DNA of 64,000 bases from Castanea sativa (lineage: Eukaryota > Streptophyta > Magnoliopsida > Fagales > Fagaceae): the NCBI RefSeq assembly GCF_040712315.1, contig NC_134017.1, positions 5,982,001 to 6,046,000 of the forward strand. Reading direction: 5' to 3'. The position numbers were made by a program, and so were the translations under genes. Below the pieces are notes generated by a model that ran no database searches, was not told where the DNA came from, and saw only the letters and a list, made by a program, of their open reading frames with translations. Positions within the stretch are counted from its first letter, which is position 1. Each line of letters begins with the position of its first letter. This document shows, in pieces, positions 21,552-33,226 of this stretch.

Positions 21552-21930
21552 TGTTGGGTTTTGTGGAGCCTAGTTGTGTTTAACCTAGATTATGACCTGA
21601 CTCGAAATAATGTTGTTATAGTTTTTAATGGGAGATTTTCTGATAATTAGTCCATTGAGCGGAGGCTTGGGCTGATAGCTTGTGTGCAGGATATAAAAAT
21701 TGTTGTTTTGGAGATTAGAGTTTTCATGTTGTTTTTGAGAGAGAAAAACTATACTGCCGCACTCTGTATTTTTTCTTGAGAATAGTGAAATCCCTGCACC
21801 TCTGTGGACATAGGCAATTTGCCTAACCATGTAAATACTGTCTTGTGTGTGATTATTTTTCTTTGGCATATATTTTTTTTCTCTATTTTTGCATCTTAGA
21901 GGTCTAACAATTTCGTACATATTCCCATCA
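21552..21930 (+). repeat. Right LTR of Copia element
   Basis: 379 bp, TGTTGGGTTTTG to ATTCCCATCA, with a short internal deletion relative to the left copy near 21670-21690. Confidence 0.9.
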
Positions 21931-22228
21931 ACTTATATCTCAATGAATTGACATCTCTTGTTGTTTCCAATGGAAACATTCTTCTTTCAAATCTCAATAT
22001 CTCAACTCTTGAAATATCAAAAAAAATTATAATAATAAAATATTTATACTAGCTTTTTATTTTATATTTTTATATTTTTTTAATGTCATAAGTTTTCATT
22101 CTTAGAGCTTTATTTATTTATTCTTATTTTCTTGAATGTCATAAGTTTTCATCCATCTTAGTTTAAGGTTTATGTGTTTGACTAATGAGATTTATGTGTT
22201 TACCAATCACCAAAAGAAATAGCTAAAG

Positions 22229-22432
22229 TGGCTTCCACATACATAGTTCAACTGGTAAAATTTATTATTGTCAAATAATAGATATGTGGATCATAGCTCA
22301 TCAATATAAAAAATGAAATGGTGTCTTAGTGTGATGATAAAAAGGCATTATCATGAGCAAAAATTATAGGTTTGAAATTGAAATTCTATTTTATCTATTA
22401 AAATAAAAATAACTAAAAAAATACTTGGTGAA
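22229..22432 (+). mobile_element. SINE, diverged copy of the 12629 family
   Basis: Box-A-like TAGTTCAACTGG at about 22247, then a body with GGTGTCTTAGTGTGATGATAA and CATTATCATGAGC, the diagnostic order of this family, and an A-rich end near 22405-22432. Box B is eroded. Confidence 0.55.
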
Positions 22433-22453
22433 TGCTTTCATTATTATTTTTAA

Positions 22454-23422
22454 CTAGTATGTAACCTGTGTTTACGCACGGGATTGATGAATTGTAGTAG
22501 TATTATTGAAGTTAGCTTGAGTTATTAAACACATATGACATCGTTTGACCAGAACATTTGGAGGTACTAAAATAGTTTTTCTTTGCAATTTTCATGATAT
22601 TGGTTATGCCAACTTTCTTATTACATTACTATTACATATATAATTTTGAAAATCATTATTGAATACTGCATATACAATATCAATTCACAATTATTGTTTT
22701 TGAAATTCTACTAAAACAACACAAAATAAAATAATAAATCAGTCAAATAGTATCTCCTAAATTGAATGGAAATAGGTGCATGAGATCGTTCAACTCAATT
22801 ACAGTTTGATACGTTCAATATCTTTGCATACAAAATATCTAAACAGAAAATATATAAAAATATATATGCACATTAGTTCAGAGAAAAAATAACAATAAAA
22901 ATCTAAACAATTTAATTTGTATAGAAAGCTAACAAAAACAAAATTCAATTTTGATTCTAATTGAAATTTTTTCTAAAATTTGGTTTATACACACACACAC
23001 ACACACACACACACATAACCTAATTAGTAATGGACCATACATAGTCATGGTATATTACATAAATGACTTCTAATTAGTAATGGACCGTACATAGTCATGG
23101 TATTTTTAGTTATATGATTAGTTTTTTTTAATTTTTTTTTTATGGTTTATTTATATTGAACTCCTCGTTTTCTATACTAAATTAAATCATTTGGCACAAA
23201 AATTAAAAATTTTAGATTAGATGGGACACATGGCGCAAAAGTAAACTCTACCTAAAATCTAATTTTTACACTGAATTAATTAACTTAGTACAAAAATTTA
23301 AAATTGAGATTAGATGGAACACATGATGCAAAATTAGACTCTAATTGAATTCAAATTTGAAACCTAATTAGATTTTCTCTTAACTTTACCTCTGTGTGCG
23401 TGTGTGTGTGTGCGTGTGTGTG

Positions 23423-23481
<59 letters not shown>
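22454..23481 (-). mobile_element. Non-autonomous Helitron
   Basis: On the minus strand the element ends with a hairpin-like CCCGTGCGTAAACACAGG, then TTACATACTAG, and the host T: a Helitron 3' end (hairpin, CTAG, inserted between A and T). The other end starts TCTATATATA at 23481. It has no coding capacity. Inside are a (CA)n tract (22988-23015), a direct duplication (23021-23053 and 23071-23103) and about 100-bp units containing GACACATGGCGCAAA. A relative with the same ends and gene order lies at 62446-63554. Confidence 0.75.
23396..23478. repeat. (TG)n(TA)n microsatellite
   Basis: A GTGTG tract followed by about 50 bases of TA dinucleotides lies at the 5' end of the Helitron. Confidence 0.95.
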
Positions 23482-23574
23482 TTTCCATAATCACAAACCA
23501 TTTGAAATGATTTGAAAACCATTAATATGATAATTTACCATTAATGTCTTTGTTTTGTTTTTTCTTATAATAGT

Positions 23575-23737
23575 TTGGATAAAATTTTAACTTATGGTAT
23601 CCACTCTATGATAATTACTTTTTACCATTAGGACAAGATACCAAGTTAGGGTAGACAATATTTCAACCCTAAATCTTTTATCTAATTATAAAAAACTTTT
23701 TTAATCAAGCTAACTGGAATACTTATCTCACTAAAAA
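23575..23737 (-). mobile_element. SINE, diverged minus-strand copy
   Basis: On the minus strand it reads GTGAGATAAGTATTCCAGTTAGCTTGATTA, partly quoted, with box-A-like TTAGCTTGATTA, a box-B-like GGGTTGAAAT, and GGTATCTTGTCCTAATGGTAA, matching the order of the 12629 copy. Confidence 0.6.
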
Positions 23738-23806
23738 AAAAAAAAAAACACTAGAACACAAATAGTGTCTTTTGGGGTAATTGAGAAACTTATGACATAT
23801 TTGGTA

Positions 23807-23997
23807 GAGAAATGATATGTCCACAACATTTTTACAACATTTTTACAACAAATCCTAAGTGGCAGGATGTTACTAGTTGTTATTGTTGGGGCAAAAAAGT
23901 AATCTTAGTGTTAGGTTCAAATTTGAACCAATAACAACTAACCACCTATGATTTGTTGTAAAAATGTTGTAAAAATGTTGTGGACGTAGCACCTCTC
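23807..23997. mobile_element. MITE, Mutator-type, 191 bp
   Basis: Long terminal inverted repeats: the left arm starts GAGAAATGATATGTCCACAA and the right arm, reversed, GAGAGGTGCTACGTCCACAA. Both continue through two copies of CATTTTTACAA. The 9-bp flanks are identical, TATTTGGTA at 23798-23806 and 23998-24006. A 9-bp duplication is the Mutator-superfamily size. It has no coding capacity. Confidence 0.88.
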
Positions 23998-24241
23998 TAT
24001 TTGGTATGTTGTAATAATTTCTATAATGGAATGACTATTCGTGTGAAATATGTATTTGATTATTTGGTATCTCTATTACAATAAGTAATAGTTCTTTCTT
24101 AAGAATAGTTATTCATTAAATTGAGGAATATCTATTCATTTTAAAAAGATTTGTAATAAATATTTGTTAGTAGGTGAAATAATTTTTTTTTAAAAAATTG
24201 AGAAATAGTTATTCTTCTCTTAAAAGGTTGCAATATTTATT

Positions 24242-24350
24242 TCTTATAACTCAATTGATTAGCACCTACAAGTGTGTATAAATGAGATATTTAGAGCTCA
24301 AATCTCCCGATTGGTGATTGTAACTATTGAATTATCAAAAAAAAAAAAAT
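24242..24350 (+). mobile_element. SINE-like fragment, second type
   Basis: A tRNA-like head AACTCAATTGATTAGCACC and a box-B-like GAGCTCAAATCTCC are followed within 50 bases by a pure A tract at 24338-24350. It is shorter than the other SINEs here and may be a different family. Confidence 0.5.
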
Positions 24351-24506
24351 GTATTTCAAAATATACAAACTTTCTATATGTACATACTAGCTGTAAAAAT
24401 AAAAAAGTGGCCCAAAAAATCACACTCAAGTTCAAAAAAAAAAAAATATATATATATACACACACACACATTACAAAATTCAATTGTATGAGCACAATAT
24501 TTTATA

Positions 24507-24875
24507 GGGTAAACTAGATTTTTGGTCCTTATTATATACATTATATTTCAATTTGATCCCTAAATTTTTTTAATTGTGTCAATTTGGTCCCTAACCTTTT
24601 AGTACTGTGTCAATTTAGTCATTGCCGTTATATTTTGGATGAAATTTGATAACGTGTCTAATGGCCCAAATATAAAATTAGCTTTATTGATGTGAGAATA
24701 AACTAAAATTTTATTTTGACTATTTGTCATGTCAGCAATTTTCATTCACTATATAACAATAGGGACTAAATTGACATGACACTAAAAGATTAGAGATCAA
24801 ATTGACACAACTAAAAGGTTAGGGACCAAATTGGAATATGGTGTAAAAGTTAGGAACTGAATATGTAGGTTACCC
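24507..24875. mobile_element. MITE, Mutator-type, 369 bp
   Basis: Terminal inverted repeats start GGGTAAACTAGATTTTTGGT (left) and, reversed, GGGTAACCTACATATTCAGT (right). Repeated CAATTTGGTCCCTAA-type motifs occur in both arms. Flanks are TATTTTATA at 24498-24506 and 24876-24884, a perfect 9-bp duplication. It has no coding capacity. Confidence 0.82.
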
Positions 24876-24899
24876 TATTTTATAAATATAGATATTGAG

Positions 24900-25827
24900 T
24901 GTTAGGGACATATGTTATGTAATTGGCTAATCCTTTGACAAAATGTACTTTACTTGTAATTGGATAGATCTAGGATGAGTTTAAGACTTCAAGAAACATG
25001 TTGTTCAAGTCAAGTGTTAAATCCATGAAGATCTGACCAAGAAACAAGTGAAGAAGAGTTGTTTACTAAAGCTCGACAGAATCCTTTCTATCGAGATTTA
25101 ATGCAGAAGCTCGACATAAGCTATATCTGTCGATAATTACGAAATCAAACTTTTCATATCTAATTACACGCATATTCCAATGTATTTGTGTAAGGTTTCT
25201 TCTCACAAATTTAGACATATAGAAGGCTTATTTCAAAGGCTGTCACAAGTGAATGCCAAGAGAATACAAGCAGACTGTGGCCTAATTCATTATTCTTTCT
25301 ATAGAAGCTACTACATCTTTAAGCCAAGGGTTTTGTGACCAAGAAGCTTCATGATCTTCATTATTGATGAACTGAAAAACTTTGCAACCAACATCTTTTT
25401 CAAGTTACTGGAGTTAGTCACGTACTGAGAACTGTGCATTATTGATTAGCCACGTACTGGGATTCTTGTATTGAATGAAAAGATTGCCGCTACAATACAA
25501 GTCCAATTGGGTATTGGAGTAAGGGTTCAACTGTAGGTTGGTATTGCAGGATAGGCTATAGGGTTTGGTAAGATTCCTCACACTTGTAATTACTTGTGAT
25601 TGATAATAGTGGATTCTTGGGAGTGGTGACCTTAAATTCACCCGGTGGAGTTTTGCCTCGGTGGCTTTCCCCATTCGTAAACAAATCACCCATGTCAAAT
25701 TTATTTTCCACTAAATTTAGTTTAGTTGGTGATTTTTTTGTGCTACCACGTCATTGCATGTAATTTGATCTAATTAGTTTTGGATAATTAATTAATTTGT
25801 AAGGGGTTAATTCATTTTAACCCAACA
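24900..25827 (+). repeat. Left LTR of SIRE-like element
   Basis: 928 bp, TGTTAGGGACATATG to TTTTAACCCAACA. It contains the repeated CTCGACA/ATCGAG motifs near 25073-25130. Confidence 0.92.
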
Positions 25828-25899
25828 AGTGGTATTAGAGTGGGCACACTATGATTAGGTTTTAATCATTACTGTGTGATCCATTGACCCTTGTTTGTC

Positions 25900-28250
25900 A
25901 TGGATAGAGGACAATCTCTTATTATATCTCCTTTATTTGATGGCATTAACAATGCATACTAGAAAGTACGCATGAGAGTTATCTTGCAGTCTTTAGATGA
26001 GACGCCAAAAGAAGCACCGGCCGATTGGGATGAGGCCAAGATCAAAGCGGCAAACTTCAACAGTAGAGCATTGAATGCTCTATTCAGCAAGAAAAGAAGC
26101 ATGGACCATCCTCCAAACAATTTATGAAGGGACTAAGATTGTCAAGGATTCAAAGCTTCAAAGGCTCATGACTAGCTTTGAGGAGATAAAGATGGAGGAG
26201 GATAAGTCATTCAATGTGTAAGGTTGAATTTATTTAACCATGTGTTAGCTTTATTCCGTGCCAAATTTACTTGTAATTTTAGCAATTAGATACCCTGTAT
26301 TTAGGTGGAAATTATGTAAGGGTTGTGTGTAAGAGAGTGTGTAGAAAACTCAAGATGTGAGCATTCATAAGAGTCTTGCGACTAGATCTCGCGACTAGCA
26401 AGTCACCAAAGTGCCACACGTGTGAAGCATGCAAGAAGTTGAAGGATCACGACAGCTGAAGCACATCAGGACAAAAAGTACAGTTTGGCTTGGTAGTTAA
26501 CTCGAGACTCAAACCTGCAACTCGATTCGGTAGCGATGCTGAGTTGCCCGAATGCCCTGTTTTGCAGAAAAATGACTTTTCACATTCCTTACGTACCCTA
26601 TTATAAATACCCTTATAGCCATGAAATATAGAGAGCTTCTAGAGAGAATTTTGAGAGAGAAACCCGAGAGAATTTTGAGAGAGAAACCCTAGAGAAGACC
26701 AAGATTGACTCATCCACAATCTTAGACATTTGATTCTCCAAATTCCTCTACTCTCACCCTCTTCATTGACATATCCTTGAAAGGTACATTAGCCAAATTA
26801 TATGTCAAACTCAAGGACATAGTCAACTCAGCCTTTAATCTTGGAGAAACTATTCTCGAACCCAAGATCGTGAGAAAGGTGCTAAGGTTTCTTCCTGAGA
26901 GATTTCATGTCAAGATAACAGCAATTGAAGAATCAAAGGATGTTGACATTATTCCTTTGGCAGAGCTGATTGGCAACTTGCAAATCTATGAATTGAGTTT
27001 GACTAGACTTGGGAAATGAACCAAAACTAAGAGTATGGCACTAAAGGCCAAAAGTAATGAGACTGATGAGTCTTTAGATGATGAAGATTTGAAGATGAAG
27101 TCCTACATCACTAGGCAGTTCAAGAAATTCGTAAAGAATGCCAATGTGGGAAGAAGGATGCTAAGGATGCTAAGGACCGTAAGCAATCCAGTTCTTCTCA
27201 ATTCAAAAGCCAAGATAGAGGGAAGAAGGATGCTAAGGATGACAGTCAGTATACTATTTCCTCTGGACCAAAGTGCTTTAGATGTCAAGGTTTTGAACAT
27301 ATGAAACAAGAATGTCCATCATATCTCAAGTCAATTGGGAAAAGCAAGGCTCTTGTTGCTACCTTGAGTGATACTGAGCCTGAGACTAAGTCAGATGACA
27401 GTGATGATGAGGGAATCTTGAGTGCTTTCACTGCTACAGTGGGTCTCACTAAGGGGATCATAGAAGTAGTGGATGAAAAAGAAGACCTGGTGGAATCCAA
27501 GTTTGAGAAGATAGATGAACAGGATGACATTCATACAGCCTATGCTAAGTTGTACAAGGTTTCCAAGAAGCATGAGAAACTATATAGGCTAGCCACCAAG
27601 AAGCTGAGTGATGTAAACTAGATCAAGATGAGCTCTCTACTAAGGTTGATGACGCTAATCAAACTATTGGAGCATTGCAATTTGAGAACAATTTCTTGGC
27701 TTAAAGGTCCAAGAGGCTTGAAGTGGCATTGTCTCAAGTCAAAGCTTAATTAGAGAGGACTTCCAGTGCAAAGCTCGATGAGATGCTAAGTTTTTAGAAA
27801 GCTGCTTTTGACAAATCTGGTTTAGGGTATGATTTCTCTTCTCTTAATATTGCTTCCTCTAATACAACTCTGTTTGTCTCACCTGCTGATAATGTTAATT
27901 TTGAGAACAATGAATCAAAAACTGAAATAGGTAGTGAGAACTTAGACAAGGGCAAATCTATTCTAGGAGCACCCCCTAAGGTTAAAAAGAAAGAGACTAG
28001 AAACCCTAGGAATAAGAAGGACAATAATAAAATGTCTCAACAAAAGAAGCTGCATTTCTGGCATCACTGTGGAGCTTCGGGACACACTCGTCCAAATTGC
28101 TATAAGTGGTTAGTCACTCAACAGAGCAATAGTGTGTTATCATCTGGTAGTCAAGGTCAGTTTCGACCATCTTTGGGTCCTCATAGAAATCTTCTCAAGG
28201 CCCTTATGTTCCTTTCGAACTTAATTGGTTTCAATTCTTCCCCCTCTCCT
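25900..28250 (+). pseudogene. SIRE-like gag, interrupted and frameshifted
   Basis: Starts at ATG 25900 (MDRGQSLIISPLFDG). The UBN2-type core carries stops and is interrupted at 26217-26795 by a foreign LTR fragment. It resumes as VKLKDIVNSAFNLGETI. A frameshift lies between 27035 and 27301. The first zinc knuckle CFRCQGFEHMKQEC (about 27274-27315) is complete. 27480-27780 is a long helical, probably coiled-coil stretch. The second knuckle near 28056-28110 reads WHHCGASGHTRPNCYKW; the first Cys is Trp. Confidence 0.8.
26217..26795 (+). mobile_element. Partial LTR of another family inserted in gag
   Basis: The gag reading breaks at about 26217 and resumes at about 26795. The insert begins TGTAAGGTTGAATTT and ends at ACATATCCTTGAAAGGT plus about 15 bases, matching in order the first half of the solo LTR at 33490. 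It includes a perfect 24-bp tandem duplication (26642-26665 and 26666-26689) and a TATAAATACCC near 26611. The 3' half of the LTR is absent. Confidence 0.65.
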
Positions 28251-28309
28251 TAGGATCAAAGGTTCGCACAAAGGAAAGGTCCTTCCAAGACGTGGAAGGA
28301 AAAAGGCTC

Positions 28310-30180
28310 AAAGGGGTTCAGTCACTTTCTCACACTCTCTCTCCATTTATGTTTATACATTACTTGTTTGTTTTGCTTTCTAGCTTTTGAGTCAATCTAG
28401 TTTTATGCTTTGTGTGTTTCTCTATGTTTTTTTTTTGGTTGCTTTTCAGTTTTTGCTGTATTTGTTTTTCATAAAAATCAAATAAAAATTGAAAAATCAG
28501 AAAAATACAAAAACAGTGTGTGTTTGTGTATATTGGTACTTGTGCTCCCTAGATGGCCTTCAAAACAAAGTTTCTAAACTTTGTATCTCTTGTAGCTTAG
28601 ATGAACACTTTAATGCATAACTAAGCAAGTGAGCTTTATGGCTCATGTTGGGGATGAGTACAATTAAGTAACCTTCTACACTTAATACTCATATCAATCC
28701 TTTTGATGGGAAGGATTAGAAAATCTTAAGAGAAAGGTATAAATAACCATTTCACCACTAAAGTCCGCCAATCATGTATAACATCTATGTGCTTCGGCAT
28801 AGCAAAATTGTAATGTTTTGGCTTACGTAATTGAGTATTTCTCTTCTCTCTTATATGTCCATGCATGATATGTTCAAAAAGAAAATATGCAAAGAATATA
28901 AAAGCAAAAAGAATCAAAATATTTTTAAATATGGTTGCAAGCGTGTTTCTAGGAGATGTGTGAGTTATAGGATGTACCACGAAGGTGATAGTCCCCATCA
29001 AACAACTATGATTAGTGTGAGTGTATTACTTTTACTCATATTTCAAATTGTCATAATATGAGAAACTTGTGCACACTTGTTATGTTTTCACACACAATCA
29101 AATTCTTTGATACTTTTGATACAGGTGCAGGTATAATGTGATTTGGCCATCACAAGAGATATATGTGTTGATATATACTCACTAAACTATATTAACTTGT
29201 TTTTCAAATATAAAATTTTTTAGACTTGTTTACTGTGTGTTTTTGGATCTATGGATGCTTTGCGTATATGTTGAGAGATGTTTTAGAGACCTTAATATGT
29301 TGCTTGGATTTTTGTTTGAGTAACTTGCTTGTTGCATTCATCTTTATGTGTTTTTCCTCCCTTGAAAAAATCCTTTTCTTCTAGCTCGACAGCTCTTTGA
29401 CAAATTCCATTTCTATCGAGCTTTCTTTCTTCAGCCTTGATAGAATCTTGACAGATCTCTGATCCATCGAGATTTCTTGGTTTCTTCTCGACAGCATCTC
29501 GATCCATCGAGCCAAATTTCTGAGCATTCTGCTTGATCAATAGGTTCTCGAGAGATTCTCGATCCATCAATTTGATTTTTGCTATCCATAAATCCTCGAC
29601 AGCACATCGACAGATTCAATTCCATCGAGCTACAATTTCAATTTAAAGGACAGGCGTGATTTTTGTTTCATTTTTTTCTCACTTCTTTCGATAGAAATCT
29701 TTCTTTCTCGACCCAAATCTCTCTGCCTCACTCAAATCCTTCAACCCACTCAAGATTTGGCCTAGTTCAAGCCTCTTTCGTGTGGTATGATCTCTATATC
29801 CTCTCTTCTTCATGCATTTCACTCATTTAAACCTAGGTTTTGGGGTTTTTCAAAATTTTTGGGGTTTTTGAGTTTTTCATGAAAATTTTGGGTTGGGCTT
29901 TGTGAAATTGTAGTTATATGTTCATGCATTGCATCTTCTATACATTATAACAATGTTTTATGCATTTTAGGATTGTGTGCTTGATTAAACTTGTGAGTGT
30001 TGCTAGGTTTGGATTGAGTTTTACCCATGATGCTTTTACTTTGTGCACATCACTTGTTCATGCATTTTTTATGCATTTTTCATGCATATGTTCTTTCTTT
30101 TCTTTCCTTTTTCTGAACATTGTGTTTCCGTCTGTTCTCTCTCTCTCTCTCTCTCTCTCTTTCTCACATAGATTGCATCA
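28310..30180 (+). other. pol-env spacer of SIRE-like element
   Basis: No coding frame. The stretch AGAGAAAGGTATAAATAACC (28731) and what follows recur in the second SIRE-like element at 47161. At 29380-29640 a run of CTCGACAG, GATCCATCGAG and CCATCGAG motifs occurs (see findings). A (CT)n tract is at 30137-30162. Confidence 0.7.
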
Positions 30181-31376
30181 TGGCACCCAAGCCTCACAAA
30201 TCTACTCCAGATCAGAACCCTCATCAAGGTTCCAAGTCATTTTTTTTTCTTTTCTTTTCTGATACCATTCCTCTTCACATTTAGTTCCATGATGAGAAGG
30301 CCCAGGCGGACTTCTTTGAGAACTTCCTGAAATGTGGCGTTCGTCCGGAACGCTAGGTTATTCTGTTGGACTTTTTCGACACTCTGCTACCTGGTGTCAT
30401 TCAAACTCGAGGATGGGAATCTCTCTATGAGAAACCCTCATGGTGTCCGATCATGTTTATTCAGGAGTTTTACTCCAACATACACGACATCAATACCTCT
30501 GTGCCTCAATTTGTTAGTACATTCCGAGGTACACGTATCGTAGTTACTCCAGATTTTATATCCAAGGTACTACATGTTCCTATAGTAGCGCATCTTAACT
30601 ACCTTGGCTGTGATTATCTACGGACTGTGTCCAGAGATGAGCTTCTCTCTCACTTTTGTGAGACTCCTTCTATATGGGGTGGTAGGCTAAACATTCCATG
30701 CTTGGGTTTTGCCAAAGGCTCAAGATTCCTTAACATGGTGATGACATTTACTCTCACACCATTGTCAAACTATGACTCCATCACTGAGCCTCATGCTCTT
30801 TTTCTTCTTGCTTTGATGGAGGATCTTTCTATAGACTTTCCCTCTCACTTCATCACATCTATTTTAGATGTGTACGTGGACTCTGCTACCAGTGATAAGC
30901 TCATTTTTCCTTCAGTTATCACGTGGATTCTGCAGCACCTTTACATTCCTATTCGTCTCTCTCCTTTCTTCACCATTATAGGTGCCATCAGCGCTGGTTT
31001 CATCTAGTGGAGCGAGGCCTAGTTTCGACTGAAGCGGCCATGAGTGGAGACGACCAATCCTGCAGCTTCTGCTGTTCCACCTTCTACTTCGGCTCCTACC
31101 TCCACAGCTGGTGGTGAAACCCTCGAGGCCATCATGGTGCAGCTTCAGCAGTTAGAGGCTGACTTTGGTGGTTGTCTTGACTATCTCACTGATGATATGT
31201 GTCAAATGAACACCCGAATTGGTCGCATCGCTCGCAGACAGACTCACATGGCTAGCTTTGCTCCTTCTCCCTTTCCTTCTCTAGAGACCTCACTTGATGG
31301 TGATGATGATGATGATGATGATGATGAGGATGATGCTAGCTCTTCCGGTGATGATAAGATGACGACCTCTCCGTGA
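30181..31376 (+). pseudogene. Env-position ORF of SIRE-like element (putative plant transposon protein type)
   Basis: One frame is followed from about 30280 to 31376 with few stops (TAG at 30355 where Gln is expected, then stops near 31004-31040). The 30366-31007 part, with PGVIQTRGWESLYEKPSW and RVVVTPDFIS-like text (here RIVVTPDFISKVLHVP), resembles the 'putative plant transposon protein' region found in SIRE-type elements and related ORFs. The end (31044-31376) is a linker, a helical stretch and an Asp-rich tail encoded by a GAT microsatellite (31298-31336). The role is unknown. It is not a proven envelope protein. Confidence 0.6.
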
Positions 31377-31757
31377 CTTTCCATTTGTCATTTGTGACAA
31401 AAAGGGGGAGTAGTTTTAAGTTTGAGAGTAGTCTTATACATAGGGGGAGAGTTAGTATTGGTTTTTTTTTGGTTAGGGGGAGTGTGTATAGTTTTGAGGG
31501 ATGTAGTAAGGACTTTATATATCTTTGTTTATTCACATTAGCTTCTTGTACACGAGTCTTATGACTATTTTTATTATGACATACATTGTACTTTATTTTC
31601 TTATATATGATGATGATGTATGTTCATTTTATTCACATATCTCTGCATGTGTTGTTTCCTTTCTCCCTTTATACACATGTTTATTTATGTACACAACCTT
31701 TATTTCTGTTTCACACATGATGCCTTAATAAGTTTTGTTAAGTGTTTCAGAACAACA

Positions 31758-32425
31758 AGTTGTGAAAGTCTATCTTGCCATGAACTCTCTTCTTGCAAAG
31801 TTTTTTAAGAGTTTATGTTAGGATTAGATTTATTGTGTAATGCAGCAAGTGATTATGAGTTTAGTGATTTAAGACTTCTCTCATGATTATTTGTTTTGTT
31901 GTGGTTTTGTTGTGATTTGCCAAAGGGAGAGATTGTTAGGGACATATGTTATATAATTGGCTAATTCTTTGACAAAATGCACTTTACTTGTAATTGGGTA
32001 GATCTAGGATGGGTTTAAGAGTTTAAGAAACATATTGTTCAAGTCAAGTGTTAAAAGCCATGAAGATCTGACCAAGAAACAAGTGAAGAAGAGTTGTGAA
32101 AGTCTATCTTGCCATGAACTCTCTTCTTGCAAAGTTTTTTAAGAGTTTATGTTAGGATTAGATTTATTGTGTAATGCAGCAAGTGATTATGAGTTTAGTG
32201 ATTTAAGACTTCTCTCATGATTATTTGTTTTGTTGTGGTTTTGTTGTGATTTGCCAAAGGGAGAGATTGTTAGGGACATATGTTATATAATTGGCTAATT
32301 CTTTGACAAAATGCACTTTACTTGTAATTGGGTAGATCTAGGATGGGTTTAAGAGTTTAAGAAACATATTGTTCAAGTCAAGTGTTAAAAGCCATGAAGA
32401 TCTGACCAAGAAACAAGTGAAGAAG
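31758..32425 (+). repeat. Perfect 334-bp tandem duplication across the 3' LTR start
   Basis: Copy 1 is about 31758-32091 and copy 2 about 32092-32425; I see no difference over the whole unit. Each contains the end of the internal region, the purine tract and the first about 158 bases of the LTR, so the sequence TGTTAGGGACATATG starts at both 31934 and 32268. Confidence 0.95.
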
Positions 32426-33226
32426 AGCTGTTCACTAAAGATCGATAGAAGTCTCGATAAAACCTTTCTATCGAGATTTAATGTTGAAGCTCGACGGAAG
32501 CTCGAAATAAGTTGTATCTGTCGAGAATTATGAAATCAGACTTTTCAGATCTGATTACGTGCATATTCCAATGTATTTGTGTCGGGTTTCTTTTCTCACA
32601 ACCTTAGACATTATATAAGGCTTATTTTAAAGGCCGTCACAAGTGGATGCCAAGAGAATACAAGTAGACTGTGACCTAGTTCATTATTCTTTCAATAGAA
32701 GCTACTGCATCTTTATGCCAAGGGTTTTGTGACCAAGGAGCTTCCTACTCTTCATTGATGAACTGAAGAGCTTTGTAGCCAACATCTTCTTCAAGTTGCT
32801 GGAGTTAGTCACATATTGATATCCATGTATCATTGGTTAGTTAGATACTGGGATTTGTGCATGTAATGGAAAGATTGCTACTACAATACAAGTTCAATTG
32901 GGTATTGGGGTAAGGGTTCAATTGTAGGTTGGTATTTCAGAATAGGCCATGAGGTTTGGTAAGATTCCTTATTCTTGTAACTGCTTGTGATTGATAATAT
33001 TAGATTCTTGGGAGTGGTGACCTTAAATTCATCTGATGGGGTTTTGCCTCGGTGGTTTTCCCTAACCCATTCGTAAACAAATCACCCGTGTCAAATATAG
33101 TTTCCATTACATTTAGTTTAGTTGGTAATTTGTTTGTGCTACCATGCTATTGCATGTAATTTGATCTAATTAATTAATTTGGGTAATTAATTAATTTGTA
33201 AGGGGTCAATTCATTTTAAGCCAACA
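32268..33226 (+). repeat. Right LTR of SIRE-like element
   Basis: 959 bp, TGTTAGGGACATATG to TTTTAAGCCAACA. It pairs with the left LTR; about a dozen differences in the first 145 bases by eye. Followed by the TTGAG target duplication. Confidence 0.92.

Larger units (their letters stand above)
17193..21930 (+). mobile_element. Ty1/Copia retrotransposon, complete structure, TNT1/Tork-like, inactive
   Basis: Two LTRs (17193-17594 and 21552-21930) flank gag, protease, integrase and RT/RNase H in Copia order. A primer site TGGTATTAGAGC at 17597, matching the initiator tRNA-Met type, follows the left LTR, and a purine tract AAGTGGGAGA precedes the right one. Flanks read GCTTA (left) and ACTTA (right), a 5-bp target duplication with one difference. 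Stops and lost catalytic residues show it is dead. It stands divergent from the DUF4220 gene. Confidence 0.92.
24900..33226 (+). mobile_element. SIRE-like Copia element lacking pol
   Basis: LTRs at 24900-25827 and 32268-33226 are flanked by a perfect 5-bp target duplication TTGAG (24895-24899 and 33227-33231). The primer site TGGTATTAGAGT is at 25830, and a purine tract AAAGGGAGAGA lies before the right LTR. Inside are gag (25900-28250), an AT-rich spacer and a large ORF region (30181-31376) in the position of the env-like ORF of SIRE elements. No integrase, RT or RNase H is present; the deletion junction is near 28310. The element can only have moved with proteins supplied by relatives, or lost pol after insertion. 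Confidence 0.88.
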
